Assembly (NCBI RefSeq): GCF_000001735.4
Contig: NC_003074.8
Location: 14,825,261-14,889,260 of the forward strand
Length of the DNA stretch: 64,000 nt
Reading direction: 5' to 3'
Origin: Arabidopsis thaliana
Taxonomy: Eukaryota; Streptophyta; Magnoliopsida; Brassicales; Brassicaceae
The notes beneath the pieces were generated by a model. That model did not search any database and had not been told where the DNA came from. It was given only the letters and a program-made list of their open reading frames with translations. This document shows positions 12,169 to 22,900 of this stretch, in pieces. The translations under genes and the position numbers were made by a program. The first letter of the stretch is position 1, and each line of letters begins with the position of its first letter.

Positions 12169-12843
12169 ACGGTCTATATTATCAATTTGAAACGACATAA
12201 TATAATTGAGAGGAGATTAAAGATTGGCGAGGAAGCAAGAACATAATCTGTCACCGCTTCGATCAATTCTTATGTAAGTTTTTTATGTCCGTTTCTTCTA
12301 GGTTTTAATTTGATGAAGTCAGATTTGGATTTTAGTCGAAGTCGATTTCTATTAGGTTGCAATACTTTTTCCTAATAAGTAGTTGACTTTGAGTTTAAGC
12401 TTCATGTTTTAGGTACGACTAGATATGGAGTCAGTCTCTATGTGTTGCATGGCTTCAATAGATTGTCTTCCAGATGAGCTTCTTGTCGGAATCTTGTCCT
12501 TCATTCTCACTAACGAAGCTGCTTCAACCTCTATTCTCTCCAAGAGATGGAGGACTCTCTTTGCTTTCAGTCATAATCTAGACTGTAACGATTCCATATT
12601 TTGTCACCCCAGAAAGAATAAACGAAAGAGCTTTCGGTATTTCCTGTACAAAACATTGGCTAATTTGGAAGGATATAGCCGTATAAAGAAATTGTCATTA
12701 AAATTTGATGAAAAAAGTGTATGTCTAAACAAAAGAATATAAGAGAAGGGCATGGCAAGCTTGTTGTTAACCACTGGATATGTAATGCCCTGGAACACGG
12801 TGTCTCTGAGCTTCATCTATGCTTCGAATATATGGGGTGGTAC

Positions 12844-13102
12844 TAATAAGACCCAAAATGGGCTATCAAGTTAAGTAACAGAAAGGAGATGAGATAGTAG
12901 AAGAATTAGAGATGGGAAGCAGAAGATTCAGAGAAGGAAAGGAAGAAGAAGAGACGAGATGAAGAAGATAAACTTTTCTTTGTTCATAATCGATAAGTGT
13001 TTCAGAAACAAAAGCTAATGTTAAATAGAAGAACTAAAGAAAACATGCTTTAAACAATAAGCCATAAACGACAGCCCATTAGGCCCAAATCATAATCTAT
13101 CA
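12844..13102 (-). repeat. 3' LTR of the gag-protease element
   Basis: It pairs with 15958-16216 at the same length with about five differences. On the minus strand it begins TGATAG and ends TTATTA, where the partner has TTATCA. Confidence 0.9.
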
Positions 13103-13131
13103 ATACTCTCCCGTTGAGATTCACCATGTCC

Positions 13132-15929
13132 TCATGGTGGAAGGAATTGAAAATGAAACTCTCGGGCATTGATCATTGCCTTGTTCGCCTTAGTCTCGTG
13201 TTTTGTCTTAGCTCTAGGATCGATTGTACCGCCAAAACCTGTTTGGCTAGAGCCTCTCTCCTTGCCCTCCTTATGTGTGACCCCAAACTGTTTCCACCTA
13301 CTCATTTCAGCTGACCTTTTCAACGCACGTGTATTCTCTAATGATGAGACTCCATTCGAAACCAACAACATCTCCAACATCATGCAACACTTGTAAACTC
13401 TATCCTGCTGTTTTGAAAAACTCCCAACCATCAGCCTAACCTTGTCTTCTCCTGTCTTTAACCCTAAGACTAGGTGATCTTCAATCTCGCGTTTCTGTTT
13501 TTCCACACAGACATCAACTTCAATGGTTGCTTTAACGTTCTCTTGTTCCATCACTTGACCAAGAAACACTTCTGGTGGACGGGTGAATTGCATCTTAACA
13601 AGGATCCCAATTTGTTCAAACTCATTGAACCAAGAAACTTCCTTTGGATATTCAGTACTTAACTTCATTTCTTGATTTTCACCCCTCTTCTCATCTTCAC
13701 AGTCTCGGTCATTAGTGACTTCTACACAACTAACGTTACTCTCCCCTTTTAAAGCTACCTTGTCCGCAAGGTAGTAAGCAACAATTCCACAATCGCTTTC
13801 TAATTCATTTCTCATTCCTCCTTGCTCCTTTTCACTTCTCATCTTCACCCTTTTAGTACCTTGCTCAAGATCTTTATTCTTAGGACATAGAGTGACCCAA
13901 TCTTGGTTATGGATGAAGGAAAAACTCTGATTCTGCCAATTCACCTCTGTCTCTCCAAGTTTTGAAAGCCATTCATACCCTAAGATCACATCCACAACAT
14001 CTCGTTTCAAATCCCACACGCAATAATCTTCAACTATGTCGATGTCGTTAATCCGCAAAGAAATCTCTTGGCAGCTCCTTTTAACGTCACTAGCTAGTCT
14101 ATAGCTAAAAGACACCTTATCAATACTCGAATCCACAACTGGCAGCTTGAGTTGAGTAGCCAACCTCTCTTAAATAAAGTTGTGTGTAGCTCTAGAGTCA
14201 ACTAGCACAATAACTTCCTGCTGCAAAATATAGCCATAGAATCGCATTCCCCTGCATGTGGCCACTTCTGTCCCTGGAAGCTCATGTTCCTGTTTTAGTG
14301 TACCTGTATCTTCATTCGCAGGCCTTGGTGTGTCCTTAAGATCCTCCCTCATGTATCCCATTAACACCATGCTCCTTAACTCCGCTTGTGTAGTTGGGTA
14401 GACTTTTGGTTCTGTTTGTACTGACAACCCACTTCCATAGACCATAAGACTGTTACTTTCTTCTAGCCATTGAGCTGTATCCATCATTTGTACAATGCCA
14501 TTCGGTTTCAATTCTCGAACTGCAGTTTGCAAACTAGGCTGCAACCCTTGTAAGAACAATGCCTCCAAGCCTTGTCCTGGTAAAATAACTGAGCCTAGAC
14601 AAAGAGCTTCGAACCTTTCTCTATACTCCCGAACTGATCCTTCTTGTTGGATTCCCGAATAATGAGGTTGATGATTTACCTTCATTGTTGTCTTTGTCTC
14701 TCGGGCCATCATACACTTAAATTCCTTCCAGCTTGTAGGTGAATTCTTTTTCCAGAGATGCTTTATCCATTGACCAATGTCTCCTTCCAAGTTAGAATAA
14801 ACAATTTGTAACCTCTCCTGCTCCGGGATGTTATTCTCACCAAAATAGTTCTCAAAGTTGCTAAGACATCTTCTTAGATTTTCATCTAAGGGCCTTGACA
14901 CTCTAGCTTCCCTATGTTCCTCTTCACAATGTGAATCCTTCACTAATGGAGGCAGTCTTTCCCTTCCAACCATAGCTACTTGTGACTGTTTTTTCTGACC
15001 CTTCCAAGCAGCGTCTCTGCTAATAATATCATGTTCCACCTCCATAGCGACTTGAGGAGCTGTTCCTTGAAATCCAATGTATAATACTCTTATACTATCA
15101 GCAGCATTATCATTCTTTTCCTGAGAATCTAATCCGACTTGCTCCCATGCTTTCTTCGAGTTGGTCCAAAACAATGACCCATTTCTGGCACTTTGTTCAC
15201 TTGACCTAATGTCACCATCCTTGCTTTCTCGGTATCGTTTACGTTCCCATGATTTCCTTCTAGAAACAACACCATCACTAGATTCTTGGGAATCAGATCC
15301 ATAGTAACCAGAGAAAGACCTTCTGTGACTTTCTTGTCTAGCCACTAACAACCGTGGAAATGGCACTGTCGAGTCAAGCCAGGAAGAGCGAGGTCTTTTA
15401 CCAAGTTTCTTAATGGATTGTTTGTTGATTTGTGTTGAGGGATCGATCATGAGACGTCTCTTTCATGTTGTCTTTTCTCTAACCTTATGATGGCTCTGAT
15501 TAACAAAAATAAATCCTCTCCTGCGAGCTTGTGTAACATGGGTTCTTCTTCCCCTGCGAGAATGCATCGCCGTTGGAAGCTCTGAGACCCAAGGATTGGG
15601 AGAAGCTTCTAGAAATTCAGTGCCCACCAAGTGTTCGACAGAATTCTCAAGAGAGATGTCTGGGTTTTTTGTTGGGTTTGCTTCAGCTCTCGTGGTGATG
15701 ACTTGATGGAGCTCGTGATGCTCTTGGTTCTTCATCTTAGGTGGTTCGTCACTTGTATCACCGGGAAAAACTTTGCAAATATTTCACGGATGCCTCGTCG
15801 ATACTCCTCTTGTTGTGCTTGGAGCCTTTGGACGACGGAATCGAGCTTCTCTTCTAACTTCTCAACGAATCGATCAAGTATTGCTTCAAGATCTGTGACT
15901 GTGATGGCTTGAGCAGCTTGAGTAGCCAT
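13132..15929 (-). pseudogene. gag-protease polyprotein of the non-autonomous element
   Basis: Translation from an ATG at 15929 gives a short coiled-coil N-terminus (MATQAAQAITV, LDRFVEKLEEKLDSV). A frameshift near 15740 moves to the main frame. That frame holds the retrotransposon gag core (LSNFENYFGENNIPEQERL, WIKHLWKKNSPTSWKEFK, SVREYRERFEAL) and then a protease remnant. The active-site text reads DSRATHNFI, where DSGATHNFI is usual, and is followed by DVILGYEWLSKLGETEV. In-frame stops lie near 15463 (TGA) and 14168 (TAA). The changed glycine and the stops suggest it is not active, although the LTRs are young. Confidence 0.8.
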
Positions 15930-15957
15930 GATTTCAACTCTCAATGAAAGCACCAAT

Positions 15958-16216
15958 TGATAAGACCCAAAATGGGCTATCAAGTTAAGTAATAGAAAGG
16001 AGATGAGATAGTAGAAGAATTAGAGATGGGAAGCAGAAGATTCAGAGAAGGAAAGGAAGAAGAAGAGATGAGATGAAGAAGATAAACTTTTCTTTGTTCA
16101 TAATCGATAAGTGTTTCAGAAACAAAAGCTAATGTTAAATAGAAGAACTAAAGAAAATAGGCTTTAAACAATAAGCCATAAACGACAGCCCATTAGGCCC
16201 AAATCATAATCTATCA
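15958..16216 (-). repeat. 5' LTR of the gag-protease element
   Basis: It carries the inverted ends TGATAG...TTATCA on the minus strand and is followed directly by the sequence leading into gag. It contains AG-rich text and would supply the promoter for the minus-strand transcript. Confidence 0.9.
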
Positions 16217-17180
16217 GGTACCTTGATCTCCCATCTAAAATCTTCACCAATACAACACTCGTTAAGTTGTCATTGGGAAGAGAATGTTGCATGTCAAGCT
16301 TTCCTTTCGATATATCTCTCCCAGCGCTAAAGGTTCTCGCTGCTTGCTCTGCACTTGAGGACTTAACATCAGAGGTATCATTCAAAAACACCACAAGTCA
16401 TATCCAGCAGTCTGTTGTCTAATATCAACATAATTATGCCGCGTATTCTTGGATTATTACACTTGACACACTGAGCGTTGTCGACCTCCACTACTCTGAT
16501 TATACTCTGCCGGGGTCTCTGCATTGTAATTTGGATTCACTTGCCAAAGTTACACTGGACATTACTTTCGCAAAAAAATCAAATGGGCTGCTGGTTTACG
16601 GGGATGTGGAATCTCATCAGCGGGATACGCAACGTCAAGACCCTGCACCTGACTTCTTCTGCTGTCGAGGTCAGTTTTAGTGTATGCTCTCATCATCTTT
16701 TGCCTATAAACAAGAAAAATATTCTTTGTGTGTATATTTCAGGTGATTTTAGTATGCTGCAAAGGTGGACTACCTGTTGTCAACAACCTCCTTGAGTTAT
16801 TGTTTTCGTGTTAAAAAAAATGTTTTAGGAAGCTTCTGCCACTTATGCTGAGCGTTCTCCAAACCTAAAACTCTGGTTCTCTCGGTACGAAGCAAACCCT
16901 TAAGAAATCTTACTTAATAATATGACTGGCATTACATTAAAGTAGTGTCTCTTCTTGATGTTTCAGGGTCTGCATCGTTACATATTTAAAAGAAATCGGT
17001 TTGTGGGGATTCATATTCCCACAAATAACCAAGTAAAGATATTGAGTATCATGCATTATCAAGGAAGTGCACACGTGCTGAAACAGATTAGCCATTTCTT
17101 ACTGGAAATGGAGTGTCTTGAAGTTGTGAAAGTTGTCATCTCCAATGGATGACCCCCAAAAGGTGCAACTCACAAAGGAT

Positions 17181-17324
17181 CTATTGGAACTTGCCACCGC
17201 TTCACCCAAGCTCAAGATATTGAAGAATCTGTTGAAGCTTGCCACCGCTTCACCCAAGCTCAAGATATTGAAGAACCTGTTGAAGCTTGCCACCACCTCA
17301 CCCAAGGTCAAGATATTGATACGA
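17181..17324 (+). repeat. Three tandem copies of a 48-bp unit at the F-box pseudogene 3' end
   Basis: Units start at 17181, 17229 and 17277 and contain the common core CTTGCCACC..TTCACCCAAG. The unit is a multiple of 3, so the local frame stays open and repeats a leucine/lysine-rich stretch (LLKLATASPKLKIL). It extends the C-terminus compared with the paralogue at 43.2 kb, which has one copy. Confidence 0.9.
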
Positions 17325-17378
17325 GATACGGTATCACATACAACCGTAGAGGTTTCCAAAACCCGAGTCCAGTCTTAA

Positions 17379-17821
17379 AGAGTTTCTAGTTAGGTTTTTG
17401 GTGCTTTTCCCTTTTGGATTAGGTTGTTTTTGGTTCTTCTTCTTTTTACATTAGGATGTGTTTGATCGTTGAGCCGAATAATTTGCTTTGAATCTCTGAG
17501 ATCTTAGGAACAGCTAATGGATCGTAGTATGATGATATTAAGACATCTTTCTTATGGTTATGAAAGAATGCAAAATAAATACATGCATCTTTGTACTAGT
17601 GTATGTATGTAAATTACCCACTAATGGTGGATGTACGAGAGAAAAAAATACAAGATCAACCATTACTAGGACAATTCAAGTAGCCATACATATTACTTAC
17701 AACATTGTAGAAAACCTAACAAAGTTTTGTAACAGCAAATAAATAATTTTCTTAACTAAGACATAAAATATAACTTTGAAGTTTGAACAATAATCACAAA
17801 CTATAGATTCATAAAAACACT
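17379..17821. other. Intergenic region
   Basis: This is AT-rich DNA between two convergent genes, the F-box pseudogene (+) and the membrane-protein gene (-). No ORF or repeat worth naming is seen. Confidence 0.6.
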
Positions 17822-18430
17822 TTAACCTTCGAAATCTGTTTTAACCCACTGAACATGTTTCACATTCATCTTCTCGTCCAACTCCATTTTCTTTAAATCC
17901 GAACTAGTCCCATCTTCAGCGGTCGAGACTCTTCGGTTACATTTTCTTCTAAAAGAATCTTCACTCTCAACATCTAACCCTTCGAACTCTCTAACCCAAT
18001 AACAATGTAACAAACAAGCCAGCACTAGAACCATTATCTGTAACGGAATCATCGCCACGAAAACACCACATTCTACTCTAACCAAAGCTTTAGCCTCTCT
18101 AGGGTCTCGAGTCGATATCAGCAAAGAAAGACTCTGTTTCTCTCTACTAAACAACATTAAAACTGCAATAAACTGACCCGTCAGTGAGGAAACATGAAGC
18201 GTTATCCGCGCGATGAAACATGATCGAGATTGGTGCGAAGAGGCACTACCGAAAGAGGAGATCAGAGAGACGAGTGAGACTGCGAGGAAGGCTAAACCGA
18301 GTGAAGTTGGAGGGTTTCTAAGAAGAATGATTGGTACGAAAGAACAGAGGGAGAGGAGGAGGAGAGTGAAATTCAGACACGATACGAGAATGTTTTGGAA
18401 CAAACATAACTTTCTGTGAAAAGAAGCCAT
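17822..18430 (-). CDS. Small four-span membrane protein, function unknown
   Basis: This is a single-exon ORF of 202 residues. Four hydrophobic segments are evident: about residues 12-36 (NILVSCLNFTLLLLSL), 44-62 (LGLAFLAVSLVSLISS), 75-95 (ITLHVSSLTGQFIAVLML) and 118-142 (CGVFVAMIPLQIMVLVLACLL). A charged soluble tail of about 55 residues follows. A TATA-like box lies at 18472-18480 on the minus strand, about 45 bp before the ATG. The codon pattern and open frame look like a real host gene. I do not recognise a named family. It resembles the short plant proteins annotated as putative membrane lipoproteins in Arabidopsis, which is a tentative memory. Confidence 0.75.
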   Translation of the reverse strand: MASFHRKLCLFQNILVSCLNFTLLLLSLCSFVPIILLRNPPTSLGLAFLAVSLVSLISSFGSASSHQSRSCFIARITLHVSSLTGQFIAVLMLFSREKQSLSLLISTRDPREAKALVRVECGVFVAMIPLQIMVLVLACLLHCYWVREFEGLDVESEDSFRRKCNRRVSTAEDGTSSDLKKMELDEKMNVKHVQWVKTDFEG

Positions 18431-18471
18431 TGATGTTTTGTGAAATTATGTTTTTTTTGTTTGTTTCAAGT

Positions 18472-18480
18472 TTTATATAG
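18472..18480 (-). promoter_or_regulatory. TATA box of the membrane-protein gene
   Basis: On the minus strand it reads CTATATAAAA, about 45 bp upstream of the start codon at 18430. It sits in AT-rich DNA, so the call rests mainly on spacing. Confidence 0.5.
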
Positions 18481-19489
18481 GTAAAGTAAGAAACTAAGCG
18501 CCCGTTGGGGAGAAGATGTAACGGCTATGATGAGGTTTAACGGTTATATTGACATAATGGGCTTCACAAAAGTATTGTAATAGATTTTTGACCTTTAGCC
18601 TCACGAAAATGACGGTCGTATATATTTGAATTAGTAATACTATTTTATCATTATTGTTTACATAAATGCCTGAAACTAAATTGCTTTTTTTTTTCTTTTC
18701 TTCTCAAAGACCTAAAACTAAATTGCTACTCGAATAGAAATTTGAAAAGGATTATTATTTTTGATATATTTCATGTTGTCCATAAAATACTCTTTTATGT
18801 CAATTGTATTTTTTAAGCATCTAAAATATTTAAATTTTTCTTCTTTCTCAATTGCAATATTTTAATATTTTATTTACATATACATAGACTATACCAAAAA
18901 TCCCAAAAAAGATTATAAAAATATTGAGGTACAATATGAGCTTATAAGATTACTGTTTAACTGCAAAAGAAATTGTGTCTTGACTCCATCCAAACCCACG
19001 TGTCAACAACTGCGTGCAAAACAACATGTGTTCGATGAGTAATCGTACGATTTCCAAGATCAACCTTGGTCGTTGGGTATATATTTCGGTAAAAAAATCA
19101 TCGTCGAAACACAATCGATCATTAATTCTTTTATTTGTCACTGTAGTTAAGCCAATTGAAACTCTAATAAAAAATTAAGAGCTTAAAAACAATAGAATAT
19201 GCATCTAAAGATTTTTCTTTCCTTCAAACCAAGACACAATCTTTAATAATATAATTAAAACAAAAAAGGTAAACATAAAACAAAGATGTTTGAAGACACC
19301 AAAAATAGGACGGTGAAATTTGACACAAGTAATAAAAAATAAGGTTTGTATTAATCAACGGAAAACCATAGATTAGACCATTAGAGCATTCTCATTGCAT
19401 AATTATTTTTTTAGTGTCTCAAAACCAATATATTTAATATTTTAATATTAAAAGCAAACTAACCATTAAAAAAAAATTTACAGAAGTGG
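18481..19489. other. Intergenic AT-rich region left of the MULE
   Basis: No convincing gene is seen. The minus-strand ORF of 63 codons at 18950-19141 has no recognisable motif. Poly-A/T runs are frequent. Confidence 0.5.
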
Positions 19490-19514
19490 ACGAAAAAAGA
19501 TTTGCTCTCACCGT

Positions 19515-19553
19515 TTGTCAAAGTGAGAACTGGTTTTTACGGTTTGTCTTTTC
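19515..19553 (+). repeat. Left inverted terminal segment of the MULE
   Basis: It pairs with the reverse complement of 34354-34392 at 32 of 39 positions. The best blocks are TTGTCAAAGT, TGGTTTT and TTTGTCTTTTC. Confidence 0.7.
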
Positions 19554-19975
19554 ATTCAATTTCGGACCAAATTACCTTGGGAAAACTTAATAATGGCACA
19601 AACCAAACCGTGCAGCAGTTCGTATCGGTTCAGTTGATGGCATAAACCAAACCCTACAGCAGTTGGTTTCGGTTTAGTTGATGCGGTTCAGTTTTGAAAA
19701 AGACAAAACAAAAAAACTGAAACGAAGAAACCGAAGAAAAAGAAAAAGAGAAGAGAGTAACGGAGAGATTTGAGAGAGAATTAGAAAGCGAAACGAAATT
19801 CAGTATCCATTGTTTCAAAATTCGACATAACTTCGAATTGTTGGGTAGTTGAATTGAGTCACTGAACTCCCACATCCGGGGAAGAGAAAGTTACTGTTTT
19901 TCCCGGCGAAGCCAAGAAAAAGTTACTGTTTATTCCGACGAAATTTGAACCTCCGGCGAGATAGCAACTTTAGCT

Positions 19976-22900
19976 ATGGCTGGGAATAAAGCAAACGAAG
20001 AAGTCCCGAGGAAGCAGCATGGTCCAGGGAAGGAGAAGCGGGTATTAAGAGTTTCCCCGCAGAGAAAACGCTCTGCGACAAAGGCAACGGAGGAACTGGG
20101 TTAGAATCTCTAATTTACCGTTTGTTTTCTTTGGGTGTATCAGAATTGTAAAGCTTGTTTGATTAAAGGGTTAGAACTAGTCGGAATTTAGCATATCTTT
20201 AGGATGAAAAATTGAGAAGTAGAATTGGAAATCTCTGTTTCCGCCAAAAATATGATTTTGAGTTATAATCTGGAAAATGTCTGTGTACGTACACTACTTC
20301 GGTTTGCTTAACAATATATCACGTTTAATTGCAGGTAGTCCAAGTGTTGCTCCGATTGAAGATCTTACAGTTGAAGAGTTACCACCAAGACTCTTTGCTA
20401 TAGACCGGTACCCTTCCGAGACAAAGATGAACGCGTACTCTAAACCGGAGTACATTTCTAACATAGCAAATGTACTAAAGGGGAAACCAGAGATGCAGTT
20501 TCTTCTCGATTCTCCATTTGGGGAACTTTTTAAAATACCCAAAAACAAGGCATCTTTCAATGCTAAGCTTGTCCTTGGACTAATATGCTGTCAGTTAGTG
20601 ACAAAGAAGGTGAATGAGATGTGGATTGTATTCGGTGGTCATCCAATCAGATTTGGATTAAGAGAATTTAGTATCCTAACTGGGCTGGAATGTGGGAAGT
20701 ATCCCAAGAAGAAAGACGTGGAGGATGTTATCAGTGTGAAACCTGAGTGTGAGAGTGTTTGGAAGACTCTGTTCGATGAGAGGTTTGGGGACACGGTTCC
20801 AACAATTGCTGATTTGGTGAGCTGGCTGCAGGAGGAGGAAAGCATGGAGGGGTGGAAGCAACTGGCACTATCTCTTATTATTTTGGTAGACGGTGTGGTA
20901 GCGGCCCACAGTAACCCCAACAGGGCTACTTCGAAGACTGTCGAGATGACGAAGAACCTGGAGTTCTTCTGCAAATACCCATGGGGAAGGGTGTCCTTTA
21001 CCCGTACTTTGGGGAGGATAGCAAAATTCCAAACTCCTTACGATGCTCAACAACTAATAAGGGGTTTACTGGTAGGGTCTTATGCACTACATGGCTTCCC
21101 ATTAGCTCTCCATCTTTTAGCTTTCGAAACAATCCCATCAATTGCTAAGCTAGGACCTGATGATGTACCTAACAGGACATTTGCTGAGAGGTCTATCCAT
21201 CGTCTTGCCTCACTGCGGGCAATCCGGACATCTCGTTTTTTGGAGTGTGAGGCTGCTGATGAGGTGTGTTAAATTGTGTATGTACGTACATAATAAGTAA
21301 ATGTACATTATCTATGGTTAACATACTTATTTGTGTAGGTTGAGGTCAACTATATTGTGAAACCAGCTGATAGTGTTTGTCCTCCATCTCTTTCATGGGA
21401 TGATGAAGTTGATGATCCAAGGGTTGATTACATTGAGGCACTGTTGATAGATGGGCACCAGTGGCAGGAGGATGAATGGGTTGGAGGCTATGCTAGAGTA
21501 CCAAAGCAGGTGCGACCACCACAACAAGAAGAGATAGGTAAGTATAAGTATAAAGGTTGGTTACAAATTTTTTTGTTATTTCACCCAGAAGAAAACCAAT
21601 TAATAGCAGCAACTGGTCTATTGTAGATGTTAAGAGGAAACGAAATGCACCGGGCCCGAGCCCTAAAGAACCTGCTATGAAAAAACAGAAATCTGAAATG
21701 GACTGTGATAATGAAGAAAATGCTGAGGATTGTTTTGGAGAGGCTGTGCCTGAGAAGTTTATTGTTGAAATGAGGAGGTCTTTCAAGAAGCTGGAAGACC
21801 AAATGTATCAAATGCAAGAAGATATGAAAGACTTTGTCCGTGAGCAGATACGTGCTGCCCTTGATCCAAAAGGCAAAAGGCCAAAACAAACCATACCTTC
21901 CCATGATTCGCGGGAACCACCTACTTCTATGGATAAGGCACCGGTTACTGCGAAGAAGCCATCGAGAAGGATGTCTACAAAAGGAAGCACTGGAACGAGA
22001 AAGTCTTCAAGGCTGACCCGTGTTTCTCATGATGTGGACACTCCTGCGCTTTCTGTTGGCTGTAATTCCAAAGAGGAAGATTTGGATGTCCCTGGAGTAC
22101 ATACCACTACTGTCGGCGGAAGAAGAAAACCTTCAAAGCCGAAGAAAAATGTTTCTTTTGCTGTTGACACTACTGAGCTATCTGATTCCAATAAGGAAGA
22201 TATGCAAGGATTCATTGATGAACAGGTAAGGCATGTACGTACATTGCTAAATATTTTATAATCCATAGGTATAACTGTATTGTCTGCTTCGATACAGTAT
22301 GGCGCTAATAATGAAAGTGATTTTACTGCAAATGATGGATTGGATTCTTCGGCCGCTGAAGAAGAGATATTAGACACTGGATTTTTAATAGTTCCTTATG
22401 CTGGATCCACACAATCCCATCCGGTATGTCGTCTACTAATACTCTTAACAATCCGTTTAAATGGTGTATGTACATATTCGCTTAAGAAGTTAGTTAAACT
22501 ATGTTTCAGGATAGAGGAAATTTTGTTGTTGGTAAGACTGTCCTTTTAGGTTCAATGTCTGGGACTGTCTATGTTACACAAGAAGGGAGGCCTGTGGAAG
22601 AAGCTACTATTGACACCGAGATGGAAGAAGTTCCATCTAATGTGTCTGCAAGAGTTTCAAAGGTAGATCTTCTGGTAATAGTTATATACAGATTTCCATT
22701 ACTATATGCATATATATTACATTAAGTTCTCCACTTATCTATCGCTTAACTCTATGGTAGCCTATGTTTCAGGATAATGGACCAAAGGTTGTTGCTGAAC
22801 CTGGCTTAGTTGGTACCCATACAGGGGCCGATGAAATAGCTGATGCTGACACAGAGATGGTAGACAATCCATCAGGTTTACCTTCAACATCTGCACAGGT

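Larger units (their letters stand above)
12844..16216 (-). mobile_element. Non-autonomous Ty3-type LTR retrotransposon (gag-protease only)
   Basis: Two 259-bp LTRs (12844-13102 and 15958-16216) differ at only about five positions. They are flanked by a perfect 5-bp target duplication, GGTAC (12839-12843 and 16217-16221). The minus-strand interior holds gag and an aspartic-protease remnant, but no reverse transcriptase, RNase H or integrase. A polypurine-like tract (AACGGGAGAG) precedes the 3' LTR, and a TGG start suitable for a primer-binding site follows the 5' LTR. Near-identical LTRs imply a recent insertion that needed another element's enzymes. Confidence 0.9.
12425..17378 (+). pseudogene. 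F-box/FBD/LRR gene, disrupted by an LTR retrotransposon
   Basis: The first exon encodes an N-terminal F-box ([14 protein letters not shown], then [13 protein letters not shown]). A stop after about 105 residues follows, apparently from a frameshift relative to the 41.9-kb paralogue. The text [16 protein letters not shown]-like then continues to 12843, where a retrotransposon is inserted. The gene resumes at 16217 with LRR fragments ([14 protein letters not shown] near 16620) and an FBD-like last exon (16970-17378) recognisable from paralogue text such as [15 protein letters not shown]. The 3' end carries a 48-bp triplication. Frameshift, insertion and missing parts make it non-functional. Confidence 0.85.

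Noticed and set aside
20294-20974. Minus-strand ORFs opposite the DUF1985 exon
   Set aside because: They are shadows of the plus-strand exon, which has a recognisable domain and consistent splice phases.
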